Source: Dyella sp. EPa41 (lineage in GTDB: Bacteria > Pseudomonadota > Gammaproteobacteria > Xanthomonadales > Rhodanobacteraceae). Taken from it: a stretch of 38,746 nucleotides of DNA. The stretch covers positions 1 to 38,746 of the forward strand of contig NZ_BCPR01000042.1 in the NCBI RefSeq assembly GCF_016586165.1, read 5' to 3'. Below are positions 1-7,639 of this stretch, in pieces. The notes under the pieces were generated by a model. The model did not search any database. It saw only the letters and a list, made by a program, of their open reading frames with translations, and was not told the DNA's origin. Made by a program: the position numbers and the translations under genes. The stretch's first letter is position 1. The number at the start of each line of letters is the position of its first letter.

Positions 1-343
1 CCATCAAGGCACGCTCGAACTTGTGCTTGATGTGATCCTCGCCGCGTTCCACTTCCTGCACGACGGCCTTGTTGGTCTTGCTCATGTGCGCGCGAAGATC
101 GAGAAAGACGCGATGGGCGGAGGCGAGGGCCGTGCCGTCTTCCGGCGGTTCGCCACCAAGCGTGCGAACCGCCGCGCGAAGCTCCGCGCTGACCTGGTGC
201 CGTTGCGTGGACCAGTGCCTGAACAGCTCGGCAAGCATCACGTTCTTCGCCTGCTCCGCGGCTTCGCGGTAGCCGTCGCGACTGTCGAGCAAGGCCTCGA
301 TGAGGCCATTGAGAATGCTGATGTCGTGCCTGTGGTCGCCCAT
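1..343 (-). CDS. PA2169-type four-helix-bundle protein (partial, C-terminus cut by window edge)
   Basis: The gene runs off the left edge; 114 codons are visible from an ATG at 343. The product begins MGDHRHDISILNGLIEALLD and is a helical, ferritin-like bundle protein with the DxxxLNxLIE...DSRDGY start typical of the PA2169/DUF2383 family, normally about 150 residues. Visible acidic and histidine positions include the RHWSTQRHQ helix. Members are often stress-induced in gammaproteobacteria but their biochemical role is not established. No strong ribosome binding site is seen before the ATG. It is divergent from zwf, with 435 bases between them. Family assignment is from pattern recognition only. 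Confidence 0.8.
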   Translation of the reverse strand, partial: MGDHRHDISILNGLIEALLDSRDGYREAAEQAKNVMLAELFRHWSTQRHQVSAELRAAVRTLGGEPPEDGTALASAHRVFLDLRAHMSKTNKAVVQEVERGEDHIKHKFERALM

Positions 344-778
344 GGAAAGTTTGCGTGTTGCCTCAACCGAAGGAGTGAAAGCCGGGACAGCGGGCCGCGA
401 GGTCACGCTGCCCCGGTGCGTCCCTCCCGCGGACAGCAGACGGGAAGGGGCGATCCCTTGCGCCCGGGCGGTCGAGACGCGCCATCGAATCTAGGCTCGA
501 TGCCGTCCAGTCGCGATGAAGCGTGAATGCAGGAGCCCGTTCACCGGTTCACGCCGGGCCTGTTCGCTGCGTTGCTTGCCTTGCATATACGCGTCGATGC
601 GCGTGATTTCCTGCGTGACCACAAGCAAGCGCGTTCGCCGGGGACGGATGAACGATTCGGGCGAGCATCACGTGATGGCCATGAACCTCATGCCCGACCT
701 TGACGTTCATCACGCCACGGTGGTTGAACGCCAAATGAGGCATCGGGCCCACCAGCGACAGGGAGTGAACCGGCGATC
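344..778. other. Intergenic region between the PA2169-type gene and zwf
   Basis: No convincing gene is seen. The stretch must hold two divergent promoters. It contains a perfect 12-bp palindrome CATCACGTGATG at 666-677 and an FNR/Anr-like box at 700-713 (listed separately). A minus-strand frame at 549-752 is open, but its third-position GC is lower than in the neighbouring genes and it would need a frameshift to read as a helical protein, so it is not called. Confidence 0.5.
700..713. promoter_or_regulatory. Candidate FNR/Anr box upstream of zwf
   Basis: The sequence TTGAC-GTTC-ATCAC matches the FNR/Anr consensus TTGAT-N4-ATCAA at 8 of 10 defined positions. The left half TTGAC is a variant accepted by Anr-type proteins. 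Its centre is 72 bases before the zwf ATG, so a class II position (about -41.5) would give a leader of about 30 bases. Binding is inferred; an FNR-type regulator is encoded at 9328 in this window. Confidence 0.35.
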
Positions 779-2170
779 ATGAGCGTCATTTCATCGGATG
801 CATTCGTCTTCTTTGGAGCGACCGGCGATCTCGCCTACAAGATGATCTTTCCGGCGTTGCAGGCCTTGATCGGTTCCGGCGGCCTGCGCATGCCCATCAT
901 CGGCGTCGCCCGCGGCAAGATGACCCTGGACCAACTGCGGGAACGCGCACGCGGCAGCCTGCGGGAGCACGGCGGCATCGATGCCGTCGCTTTCGATCGC
1001 CTTGCCGCGCAGATGCAGTACATCGACGGCGACTACAACGATGCCGATACCTATGCGCGCCTGAAGCAGGCCCTTGGCAAGGCGAACCACCCGCTTCATT
1101 ACCTGGCCATACCGCCCGACATGTTCGGCATCGTGGTCGAGGGCCTTGCAAGGTCGGGTTGCGCGACAGGCGCGAGGATCGTGGTCGAAAAGCCCTTTGG
1201 TCGTGACCTGGCCTCCGCGAAGCGCTTGAATCGCATCCTGCACGACGTGTTCCCCGAGTCGTCGATCTTTCGCATCGATCATTACCTGGGCAAGGAGGCG
1301 GTGGAGAATCTCCTGTATTTCCGTTTCGCCAATACGTTTATCGAGCCGGTGTGGTCGCGCACGCATATAGACAACGTACAGATCACCATGGCCGAGAACT
1401 TCGGCATCCAGGGGCGTGGCAGTTTCTATGACGATGTGGGGGCCCTGCGCGACGTAGTGCAGAACCACCTGCTGCAGGTGACGGCCTTGCTCGCCATGGA
1501 GGCGCCGTTGGGATACGAGCCCGAAGCAATGCGTGCGGAAAAGCTTCGCCTGTTCCAGGCCATGCGACCCCTCAAGCCGAGCCAGCTGGTGCGTGGCCAG
1601 TTCCGTGGTTATCGCGGGGAGCGGGGAGTCGCGGCCGATTCGAGCGTGGAAACCTTCGCGGCGTTGCGCCTGCACATCGATACCTGGCGCTGGGCGGGCG
1701 TGCCGTTCTTCATCCGCACCGGCAAATGCCTGCCGCTGACCGCCTGCGAAGTGATGGTCAGCCTGAAGGAGCCGCCCCTGGCCGTCTTCGACGCGGCATC
1801 GACCGCGCGGACCAATTACTTCCGTTTTCGCCTTGGCCCGGAAGTGACCCTGGCCGTAGGCGCGCGGGTGAAACGGGCGGGGGAGCGGATGCGCGGCGAG
1901 TCGGTGGAACTGCTGGCCAGGCACCGGTCGGTGGGCGAGGAACTGCCCTATCAGCGGCTGATCGGGGAAGCCATACGTGGCGATCCTTCGCGATTCACCA
2001 GCGATGCGTGCGTGGAAGCGGCCTGGGCCGTGCTCGACCCCGTATGGGACAACGCGGGCCCCGTGCACGAGTACGCGCCCGGCAGCTGGGGGCCGGAGGC
2101 CGCCGACGCCATCGCGTCAAGGCATGGCGGTTGGCATGACCCGAAGAAGGAGAAGGCGCGTCCTTGCTGA
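779..2170 (+). CDS. zwf: Glucose-6-phosphate 1-dehydrogenase
   Basis: This enzyme oxidises glucose 6-phosphate to 6-phosphogluconolactone with NAD(P)+, feeding the pentose phosphate and Entner-Doudoroff routes in the cytoplasm. The product is 463 aa, slightly shorter than the usual about 490. The dinucleotide-binding GATGDL motif is at residues 13-18 and the active-site signature RIDHYLGKE at 165-173, with VEKPFG ahead of it. The C-terminal domain carries the usual FIRTGK motif. The ATG at 779 follows an AGGGAG at 760-765, 13 bases upstream, so the initiation signal is moderate. No pgl, edd or eda lies nearby, so it is a stand-alone copy. A possible FNR/Anr box lies 66 bases upstream. Confidence 0.95.
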   Translation: MSVISSDAFVFFGATGDLAYKMIFPALQALIGSGGLRMPIIGVARGKMTLDQLRERARGSLREHGGIDAVAFDRLAAQMQYIDGDYNDADTYARLKQALGKANHPLHYLAIPPDMFGIVVEGLARSGCATGARIVVEKPFGRDLASAKRLNRILHDVFPESSIFRIDHYLGKEAVENLLYFRFANTFIEPVWSRTHIDNVQITMAENFGIQGRGSFYDDVGALRDVVQNHLLQVTALLAMEAPLGYEPEAMRAEKLRLFQAMRPLKPSQLVRGQFRGYRGERGVAADSSVETFAALRLHIDTWRWAGVPFFIRTGKCLPLTACEVMVSLKEPPLAVFDAASTARTNYFRFRLGPEVTLAVGARVKRAGERMRGESVELLARHRSVGEELPYQRLIGEAIRGDPSRFTSDACVEAAWAVLDPVWDNAGPVHEYAPGSWGPEAADAIASRHGGWHDPKKEKARPC

Positions 2171-2238
2171 CGGCGATTCTTCAGGCGGTGATCCGCGCAT
2201 CGGGCCTGGTCGCGAAAGTCTTCGGGTGTCCTGCGCGA

Positions 2239-2970
2239 CTATCGAGGGCAGCCGGCAATACTCCAGCGCCACTCGCGCGCATGACTGTTTCGGCGGATGC
2301 GCCTTGGCCGTCCCACCGCCAGCGGAACCGCTTGCAGGATCGACGCGATCTGCACGGCGCTGCGTCGATGGGTCAGGTCGATGGCGTGGGGGCGATATCC
2401 CAGGCCGAGCGCATGGACGATCGAAGCGCCGCGGAAGCTCGTGGGTCGTTCCGAGGATGCATGTGCCGTCATGAGGGCAATCCCTTCCAGCGGCTCGATG
2501 CTGGCAAGTGCGACCGCCGACATGTTGGCCGGATGCCCACAGAGGACGCAGACCTTGGGCTCGGGGCTCTCCTCAGACACCACCAGGCGGCCGATGGCAT
2601 CGGGAGGCAGGTCGGCGTCACGCGGTGCTTGCTCGCAGGTCACCACCTCGGCGATGCGGGCGGCGCGTCCGTCATCGGTGACGATGATGTTGCCGAGCAG
2701 CCCGGGGCCCACCAGTTGCGAAGAACGGCTATAGAACGCGCGTTGCAGGATCAGCCACGGATTGGCCTGGATGAGCAGATTGATGCGCCACTTGTGCAGA
2801 ACACCGGTCAGGCGTGCGTGCAGGTAATCGGCGTCGCGGTCGTCGGTCTGTTGCTCCAGTTCCATCACCGACAGGCGCAAGGTATCGATCACCGGGCCAT
2901 GCCGGCGAAACTGCGCGCCCAATTGCGCCCTGAGGGCACGTATTCCCAGTTCGGTCTTGAGATGGCTCAT
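2239..2970 (-). CDS. Conserved-looking protein of unknown function (243 aa)
   Basis: I do not recognise this protein. The ATG at 2970 is preferred over one at 2988 because GAGGGA lies seven bases before it. The N-terminal 70 residues are predicted helical and amphipathic (MSHLKTELGIRALRAQLGAQ...), the middle contains a VCVLCGHP segment with two cysteines, and the end is rich in basic residues. There is no signal peptide or membrane segment. It ends 68 bases from the zwf stop, tail to tail. A plus-strand open frame covers the same stretch, but codon usage and the good ribosome binding site favour the minus strand. Confidence 0.6.
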   Translation of the reverse strand: MSHLKTELGIRALRAQLGAQFRRHGPVIDTLRLSVMELEQQTDDRDADYLHARLTGVLHKWRINLLIQANPWLILQRAFYSRSSQLVGPGLLGNIIVTDDGRAARIAEVVTCEQAPRDADLPPDAIGRLVVSEESPEPKVCVLCGHPANMSAVALASIEPLEGIALMTAHASSERPTSFRGASIVHALGLGYRPHAIDLTHRRSAVQIASILQAVPLAVGRPRRIRRNSHAREWRWSIAGCPR

Positions 2971-3205
2971 TGCGTCGTCCCTCGCCATGGATGACGACCG
3001 CCCCGGGCGAAAGGCGCAAGCGAGCTGAACAACGGGCCTCTCGGCATGGGTGATCCACCCCGATGGTCAAGGCTCGCGTGTCAACCGGCTGTGCAGTTCA
3101 TGCCTAGCTGGCATCAAGCGGCGGCGCAGTCCGGTGTTTCTTCACGCTGCGGTGGGATGACCGGGTGTCACCGTGCCCGGCGACTCTCCTTGCAACGCCC
3201 ATCGG

Positions 3206-3580
3206 CTAGTGCCGGAGCATGGATTTCAGGCAGGCGATCAATGCATGCATGCGAACCGGTTTCTGCAGGCGCCGGATATTGGCGTAGGCCGGCGGAATCG
3301 CGTCCTCGTCATAGCCGGTCGTCAGCACGATCGGCACGCCGCTCTCGACCAGTCGATCGATGAGGGGAAAGGCATGCTCGCCGCCGAGATTCACGTCGAG
3401 CACGGCAATGGCTGCGGCCTGTCCTTCGTCCAGCGCGCGTTGCGCAGTGGCCACGCTCGGGAAGGGTCCGAGAACCCGCCAGTCCGCCAGCTCGAGCGCT
3501 GCGCTCATGGTGCTGGCGATGAGGTAGTCGTCCTCGACGATGAGGACGGTTGCAGGGGAGGTCTGTTCGTCGTCGGTCAT
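3206..3580 (-). CDS. Single-domain response regulator (orphan receiver protein)
   Basis: This 124-aa protein is a receiver domain without an output domain. The acidic pocket is E16-D17-D18, the phosphoacceptor is D62 (LDVNLGG), the switch threonine is T88 and the conserved lysine is K107 in QKP. The sequence LIVEDDYLIA and the GG after the phosphoacceptor resemble receivers that work with HWE/HisKA_2-type kinases, but no partner kinase is adjacent. The start is taken at MTDDEQT. A start six codons upstream at 3598 is possible, and neither has a strong ribosome binding site. Its promoter would lie in 3581-3989, where it is divergent from the SulP gene. Confidence 0.85.
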   Translation of the reverse strand: MTDDEQTSPATVLIVEDDYLIASTMSAALELADWRVLGPFPSVATAQRALDEGQAAAIAVLDVNLGGEHAFPLIDRLVESGVPIVLTTGYDEDAIPPAYANIRRLQKPVRMHALIACLKSMLRH

Positions 3581-3989
3581 GGGCTGGTGTTTTAGCATCC
3601 GCGTGGTGTCTTGCCGTGTGAAATGAAACAGGCATGCGTGGTGGTGCCGATCCAGGAAATGCGAAGACGCCGTCGGTCCCGGGCGACGAGCTCGATCGAA
3701 GCGATGGAGCGCCTTCGCGGCTGCCCGCACCTCTCCTGCTGCCTGGATCGGAACTCCGCGTCGCGTCGACAGCTGGCAACCATCGATGCACAGGCACGCC
3801 ACGACACGGTGCGCCGCGCGCAGCACCCGGACAACTCCCGATGGTCACGTAAGTAGAACTACGCAAGGCGACTTCCGGGACGGAAGAGAGCGCCTCGATG
3901 GATCGCGGGAAGCTGCGCCATGGTTGTGGTCGCCACGTGGCTGCAAGCCTATGATCCGTACGGTCGCGTCTCGATGGGGAATGGTCCCG
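3581..3989. other. Intergenic region between the orphan receiver gene and the SulP gene
   Basis: About 410 bases without a gene I can support. Several short frames are open, but none has a matching family or a good ribosome binding site. The only clear element is the CGTA...TACG dyad at 3848-3863, which resembles the core of the dyad at 31240-31251. Confidence 0.5.
3848..3863. promoter_or_regulatory. CGTAGTTCTAC dyad upstream of the SulP gene
   Basis: On the minus strand this reads CGTA-GTTC-TACT-TACG. It shares CGTAGTT(C/T)TAC with the core of the dyad at 31240-31251 (CGTA-GTTT-TACG), upstream of another envelope gene. It ends 126 bases before the SulP start. It looks like a binding site for a dimeric regulator; the regulator is unknown. 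Confidence 0.3.
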
Positions 3990-5720
3990 ATGCCTTCCGA
4001 CAGATCCGTCGCTCAAGGCGAAGTGGTGCCGGTTACGCCGCAAGGCTGGTTGCGCTGGCTTCCCGGCCTGTCGACGTTGCGCACTTACCAGGCCTCATGG
4101 CTGCCCAAGGACGTGGCTGCCGGACTGGTGCTGACGACCATGCTGGTGCCCGTGGGCATCGCCTATGCCGAAGCATCGGGCGTGCCGGGTGTGTATGGCC
4201 TTTACGCCACCATCATCCCGCTGCTTGCCTACGCGATGTTCGGGCCGAGCCGGATCCTGGTGCTGGGCCCGGACTCTTCGCTGGCGGCGCCGATTCTCGC
4301 GGTCGTGGTGGCCGTCGCCGGCAGCGACCCTTCGCGCGCCATCGCCGTGGCCAGCATGATGGCGGTGGTCTCGGGCCTGTTCTGCATCATCCTTGGCTTC
4401 TTGCGCCTGGGCTTCGTCACCGAGCTGTTGTCCAAGCCGATCCGCTATGGGTACATGAATGGCATCGCATTGACCGTGCTGATCAGCCAGTTGCCGAAAC
4501 TGTTCGGCATTCGCGTGGACGACCAAGGGCCGTTGCGCGAGATCGTGAGCCTGGGAAGGGCCATCGCCGAGGGTCAGGCCAACGGCTACAGCGTCGCGGT
4601 GGGCGCGGGAAGCCTGCTGCTCATCCTTTTCCTCAAGCGTTTCGAGCGAGTGCCCGGCATCCTGATCGCGGTGGTGCTGGCCACGCTTTGCGTTGGCGTC
4701 TTCAAGCTCGATGCGGCAGGCGTGAAGGTGCTCGGCGCGATTCCGCAGGGCTTGCCCGCCTTCGCGGTCCCCTGGGCGAGTGGCGCCGACGTGGTGAAGA
4801 TCGTGCTCGGCGGTTGCGCCGTGGCGTTGATCTCGTTCGCCGATACCAGCGTGCTGTCGCGCACGTACGCGGCGCGTTTCCATACGCGCGTGGATCCCAA
4901 CCAGGAGATGGTGGGCCTGGGCGCGGCCAACCTGGCAGCGGGTTTCTTCCAGGGTTTTCCGATCAGCAGCAGCTCCTCGCGCACGCCGGTGGCCGAAGCC
5001 GCGGGCGCCCGGACGCAGCTGACCGGCGTGGTGGGCGCGGTGGCCGTGGCGGTGGTGCTGATCGCGGCGCCCAACCTGATGCGACACCTGCCCAACAGCG
5101 CCTTGGCGGCGGTGGTCATCGCGGCCGCGCTCGGCTTGTTCGAGTTCGCCGATCTGCGGCGCATCCATCGCATCCAGCAGTGGGAGTTCTGGTTGTCCAT
5201 CGCCTGCTTTGTCGGCGTGGCGGTTTTCGGCGCCATCCCCGGCATCTGCATCGCCGTGGTGCTGGCCGTGCTTGAATTCCTATGGGACGGCTGGCGGCCG
5301 CACTACGCCGTGCTGGGTCGCGTCGACAACCTGCGCGGATACCACGACACCAAGCGCTATCCCGACGCCGAACGCATTCCCGGGCTCGTGCTGTTCCGCT
5401 GGGACGCGCCATTGTTCTTCGCCAATGCCGAACTGTTCCAGGAGCGTCTGCTGGAAGCGGTCGAGGCGTCGCCGACATCGGTAAAGCGGGTCGTGGTGGC
5501 CGCCGAGCCCGTCACCAGCGTCGATGTCACCTCTGCGGACATGCTGCGGGAACTCTGCCGCATCCTGGGCGAGCGAGGCATCGCGCTGCACTTCGCCGAA
5601 ATGAAGGATCCGGTCCGCGACAAGCTCAGGCGCTTCGAACTGGGCGACATCCTCGGCGAGCACCATTTCCACCCCACCGTGGGCAGCGCGGTCGACGCCT
5701 ATCTGCACACGTCCCCATGA
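3990..5720 (+). CDS. SulP-family anion transporter with C-terminal STAS domain
   Basis: An inner-membrane transporter of the SLC26/SulP family, which moves sulfate, bicarbonate, dicarboxylates or related anions. The 576-aa length is normal. The membrane core spans roughly residues 30-430 with the family segments LTTMLVPVGIAYAEASGVPG, VLGPDSSLAAP and the PISSSSSRTPVAEAAGA stretch. A STAS domain follows at about 460-570 (GLVLFRWDAPLFFANA...). The start at 3990 is chosen because GGGGA lies nine bases before it; the frame is open further upstream. The STAS loop reads SVDVTSAD, keeping a hydroxyl residue at the usual regulatory position. The substrate cannot be told from sequence. No carbonic anhydrase is adjacent. 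Confidence 0.92.
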   Translation: MPSDRSVAQGEVVPVTPQGWLRWLPGLSTLRTYQASWLPKDVAAGLVLTTMLVPVGIAYAEASGVPGVYGLYATIIPLLAYAMFGPSRILVLGPDSSLAAPILAVVVAVAGSDPSRAIAVASMMAVVSGLFCIILGFLRLGFVTELLSKPIRYGYMNGIALTVLISQLPKLFGIRVDDQGPLREIVSLGRAIAEGQANGYSVAVGAGSLLLILFLKRFERVPGILIAVVLATLCVGVFKLDAAGVKVLGAIPQGLPAFAVPWASGADVVKIVLGGCAVALISFADTSVLSRTYAARFHTRVDPNQEMVGLGAANLAAGFFQGFPISSSSSRTPVAEAAGARTQLTGVVGAVAVAVVLIAAPNLMRHLPNSALAAVVIAAALGLFEFADLRRIHRIQQWEFWLSIACFVGVAVFGAIPGICIAVVLAVLEFLWDGWRPHYAVLGRVDNLRGYHDTKRYPDAERIPGLVLFRWDAPLFFANAELFQERLLEAVEASPTSVKRVVVAAEPVTSVDVTSADMLRELCRILGERGIALHFAEMKDPVRDKLRRFELGDILGEHHFHPTVGSAVDAYLHTSP

Positions 5721-5870
5721 GACACGGGTGCTTGCCGGGCCGGTGTTTCGTTCGATCGAAGATCGTCGCTGGACCCGGGAATGGTCATCGCCGCGCCGGT
5801 ACCGCCTCGTCCCGGTAAGCCGCTCGAAGGCCGGGCTTGCGCCGGCCGTTGTCCTGTTTCTGTCCACGCA

Positions 5871-5884
5871 GTGTCCGCGGACAC
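5871..5884. promoter_or_regulatory. Perfect 14-bp palindrome, probable enhancer-binding-protein site
   Basis: GTGTCCGCGGACAC is a perfect palindrome centred about 67 bases before the start predicted for the sigma-54-type promoter at 5919-5934. The core TGTCCGCGGA recurs twice before the second sigma-54 promoter at 25130. The position fits an upstream activator site. Confidence 0.5.
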
Positions 5885-5918
5885 CATCGCGACAGGGCAA
5901 GTGATTGAAAACCGGTGC

Positions 5919-5934
5919 TGGAGCGCATCTTGCT
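5919..5934 (+). promoter_or_regulatory. Sigma-54 (RpoN)-type promoter
   Basis: TGGAGCG-CATC-TTGCT keeps the GG-N10-GC spacing of -24/-12 promoters (GG at 5920-5921, GC at 5932-5933) and most of the TGGCACG-N4-TTGC consensus. It predicts transcription from about 5945, 21 bases before the GTG at 5966. This supports that start over the ATG at 5915, which would lie upstream of the transcript. Confidence 0.5.
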
Positions 5935-5965
5935 TGCCTTTGCTGACAACGGACGGAGGCAGGGC

Positions 5966-6208
5966 GTGGGAGCGACGATCAGGAAGCGGCTCAGGCGTTC
6001 GACTCTTCGGGAAGGCGCGACGCCTTTCGACCGGCTTCCCTGGAGCATCCAGGGTTTTGTCATCGATTTCCTGCGCTGCCACCAATGCGAAGTGACGCCG
6101 GCCAATTGCCAGGCCGTGGCCGAAGCGGTGGAGCTTCGCCTGAAGCAGGGCCCCATCTGCTACAGCCACCTCGCCGTGCTCATCGAAGACGACATCTTCC
6201 TCGAATGA
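5966..6208 (+). CDS. Small protein of unknown function (80 aa), sigma-54-type promoter
   Basis: I do not recognise this protein. GTG at 5966 is chosen because GGAGG lies six bases before it (5955-5959) and because the likely promoter start lies at about 5945. The N-terminus is basic (RKRLRR), followed by FDRLPWSIQGFVIDFLRCHQC, a segment with two cysteines three apart, and an acidic C-terminus ending EDDIFLE. A third cysteine lies in GPICYSHL. There is no signal peptide and no transmembrane segment, so a cytoplasmic or adaptor role is possible. A 13-bp perfect hairpin follows the stop. Confidence 0.6.
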   Translation: MGATIRKRLRRSTLREGATPFDRLPWSIQGFVIDFLRCHQCEVTPANCQAVAEAVELRLKQGPICYSHLAVLIEDDIFLE

Positions 6209-6228
6209 GGGTGCTGCGACGCCAAGGC

Positions 6229-6263
6229 GCGCCGGGCGCATATCCGTGTCATGCGCCCGGCGC
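6229..6263 (+). terminator. Strong hairpin after the 80-aa gene
   Basis: A perfect 13-bp stem (6229-6241 with 6251-6263, arm GCGCCGGGCGCAT) with a nine-base loop starts 21 bases after the stop. There is no T run, so factor-independent termination is uncertain. It may instead stabilise the upstream RNA or separate this unit from the Nramp gene. Confidence 0.4.
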
Positions 6264-6340
6264 TAAAGTGCATGCACGCCGCGGCCCGGCACCGCGGCCG
6301 ATGCCGGCGACATGAGGCGCTGAATCCAGGGGAGGCTTGC

Positions 6341-7615
6341 ATGGCGACGGATGGTGTTCCGGTGGCGATCAGACAGCGCTCTTTGCTCCGCGTGCGCCGG
6401 TTGGGCGCCGGGCTGGTCACGGGTGCGGCGGACGACGATCCCAGCGGCATCGCCACCTATTCCCAGGCCGGCGCGGGCTGGGGTTACTCGGCGTTGTGGA
6501 CGGTGATCGTCACGGTGCCATTCATGATCGGCATCCAGATGATCTGTGCGCATGTCGGGCGCGTGACGGGGCGCGGGCTGGCGGCCAACATGCGCGAGCA
6601 CTTGCCGAAGCCCGTGGTGTTCGCGCTGGTGATGCTGTTGCTCTTCGCCAACGTGATCAACCTGGCTGCCGATGTCGGCGCCATGGGCGCTGCCTTCAAC
6701 CTGCTGGTGGGCGGGCCGGCCTGGCTTTATGCCGCGGTGTTCGCCTTGTTCTCGCTGGCGCTCGAGGTATTCGTTCCGTTTTCGCGCTACTCGCCTTTCC
6801 TGAAGGTGCTTACCGTCAGCCTGCTGGCCTACGTCGCCACTGCGCTGGTGATTCAGGTGCCCTGGTCGACCCTGCCTGCCGCGATGTGGCCGCGCGAGCT
6901 CGCGGACAGGAGTTATCTGGTGATGATCGTCGGTGTGTTCGGCACCACCATCAGTCCCTACCTGTTCTTCTGGCAGGCGTCGGAAGAAGTGGAAGAAGAG
7001 GAGGCCTCGGCCATCGAGACGCCTTTGATCGAAGCCCCGGCGCAGTCCGTGGAGGCGTTTCGCCGGATCCGCTTCGATACCGTGTTCGGCATGAGCTACT
7101 CCAACCTGGTGGCGTTCTTCATCATGGTGACCGCGGCTTCGGTGCTGAGGTCGCACGGCATCACCACCATCGAGACATCGGCGGATGCGGCTCGCGCCCT
7201 GGAACCCGTCGCGGGTCGATTCGCCTCGCTGTTGTTTGCGCTGGGCATCGTGGGAACCGGCATGCTTGCCCTTCCGGTGCTGGCGGGGTCGGCGGCTTAC
7301 GCGGTGACGGAGGCCGTGGGCAACCGTTCGAGGCTCAGCGACAAGCCCGCGGACGCCCGGCTGTTTTACCTGATCATCGTGGGCGCGATCCTGCTCGGCG
7401 TGATCCTCAGCTTTTCGCCGGTGGATCCCATTCGCCTGCTGTTCTGGGCCGCGGTGGTGAATGGCGTGATCTCCGTACCGCTGATGGTCGGCATCATGTG
7501 GATCGCCTCGTTGAAGGCGGTGATGGGGCCGTTCGTGGTGCAGCACTGGCTTCGCTGGCTGGGTTGGGGTGCGACCGGACTGATGGCGCTGGCGGTATTC
7601 GGCATGTTGCTTTGA
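6341..7615 (+). CDS. Nramp-like divalent metal transporter with altered metal site
   Basis: An inner-membrane transporter of the SLC11/Nramp superfamily, 424 aa with about 11 membrane segments. The ATG at 6341 follows GGGGAGG at five bases. The first-helix motif is DPSG where classic MntH proteins have DPGN (VTGAADDDPSGIATYSQAGA). The helix-6 motif reads GTTISPY where classic proteins have a methionine before the proline. Losing both the asparagine and the methionine is known from Nramp-related magnesium transporters and other non-canonical branches, so Mn2+/Fe2+ uptake should not be assumed. The cytosolic loop after helix 6 is very acidic (SEEVEEEEASAIE). The alcohol dehydrogenase gene follows 24 bases downstream, so co-transcription is likely. 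Confidence 0.9.
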   Translation: MATDGVPVAIRQRSLLRVRRLGAGLVTGAADDDPSGIATYSQAGAGWGYSALWTVIVTVPFMIGIQMICAHVGRVTGRGLAANMREHLPKPVVFALVMLLLFANVINLAADVGAMGAAFNLLVGGPAWLYAAVFALFSLALEVFVPFSRYSPFLKVLTVSLLAYVATALVIQVPWSTLPAAMWPRELADRSYLVMIVGVFGTTISPYLFFWQASEEVEEEEASAIETPLIEAPAQSVEAFRRIRFDTVFGMSYSNLVAFFIMVTAASVLRSHGITTIETSADAARALEPVAGRFASLLFALGIVGTGMLALPVLAGSAAYAVTEAVGNRSRLSDKPADARLFYLIIVGAILLGVILSFSPVDPIRLLFWAAVVNGVISVPLMVGIMWIASLKAVMGPFVVQHWLRWLGWGATGLMALAVFGMLL

Positions 7616-7639
7616 GCCGGGATGAAGAGGGCACAAGCC

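Noticed and set aside
549-752. Minus-strand frame upstream of zwf that would read as a helical protein after a one-base frameshift
   Set aside because: No start with a ribosome binding site in the second frame, lower third-position GC than neighbours, and no recognisable family.
5915-5965. ATG at 5915 as the start of the 80-aa protein
   Set aside because: No ribosome binding site, and it overlaps the -24/-12 promoter; GTG 5966 has GGAGG at the right distance.
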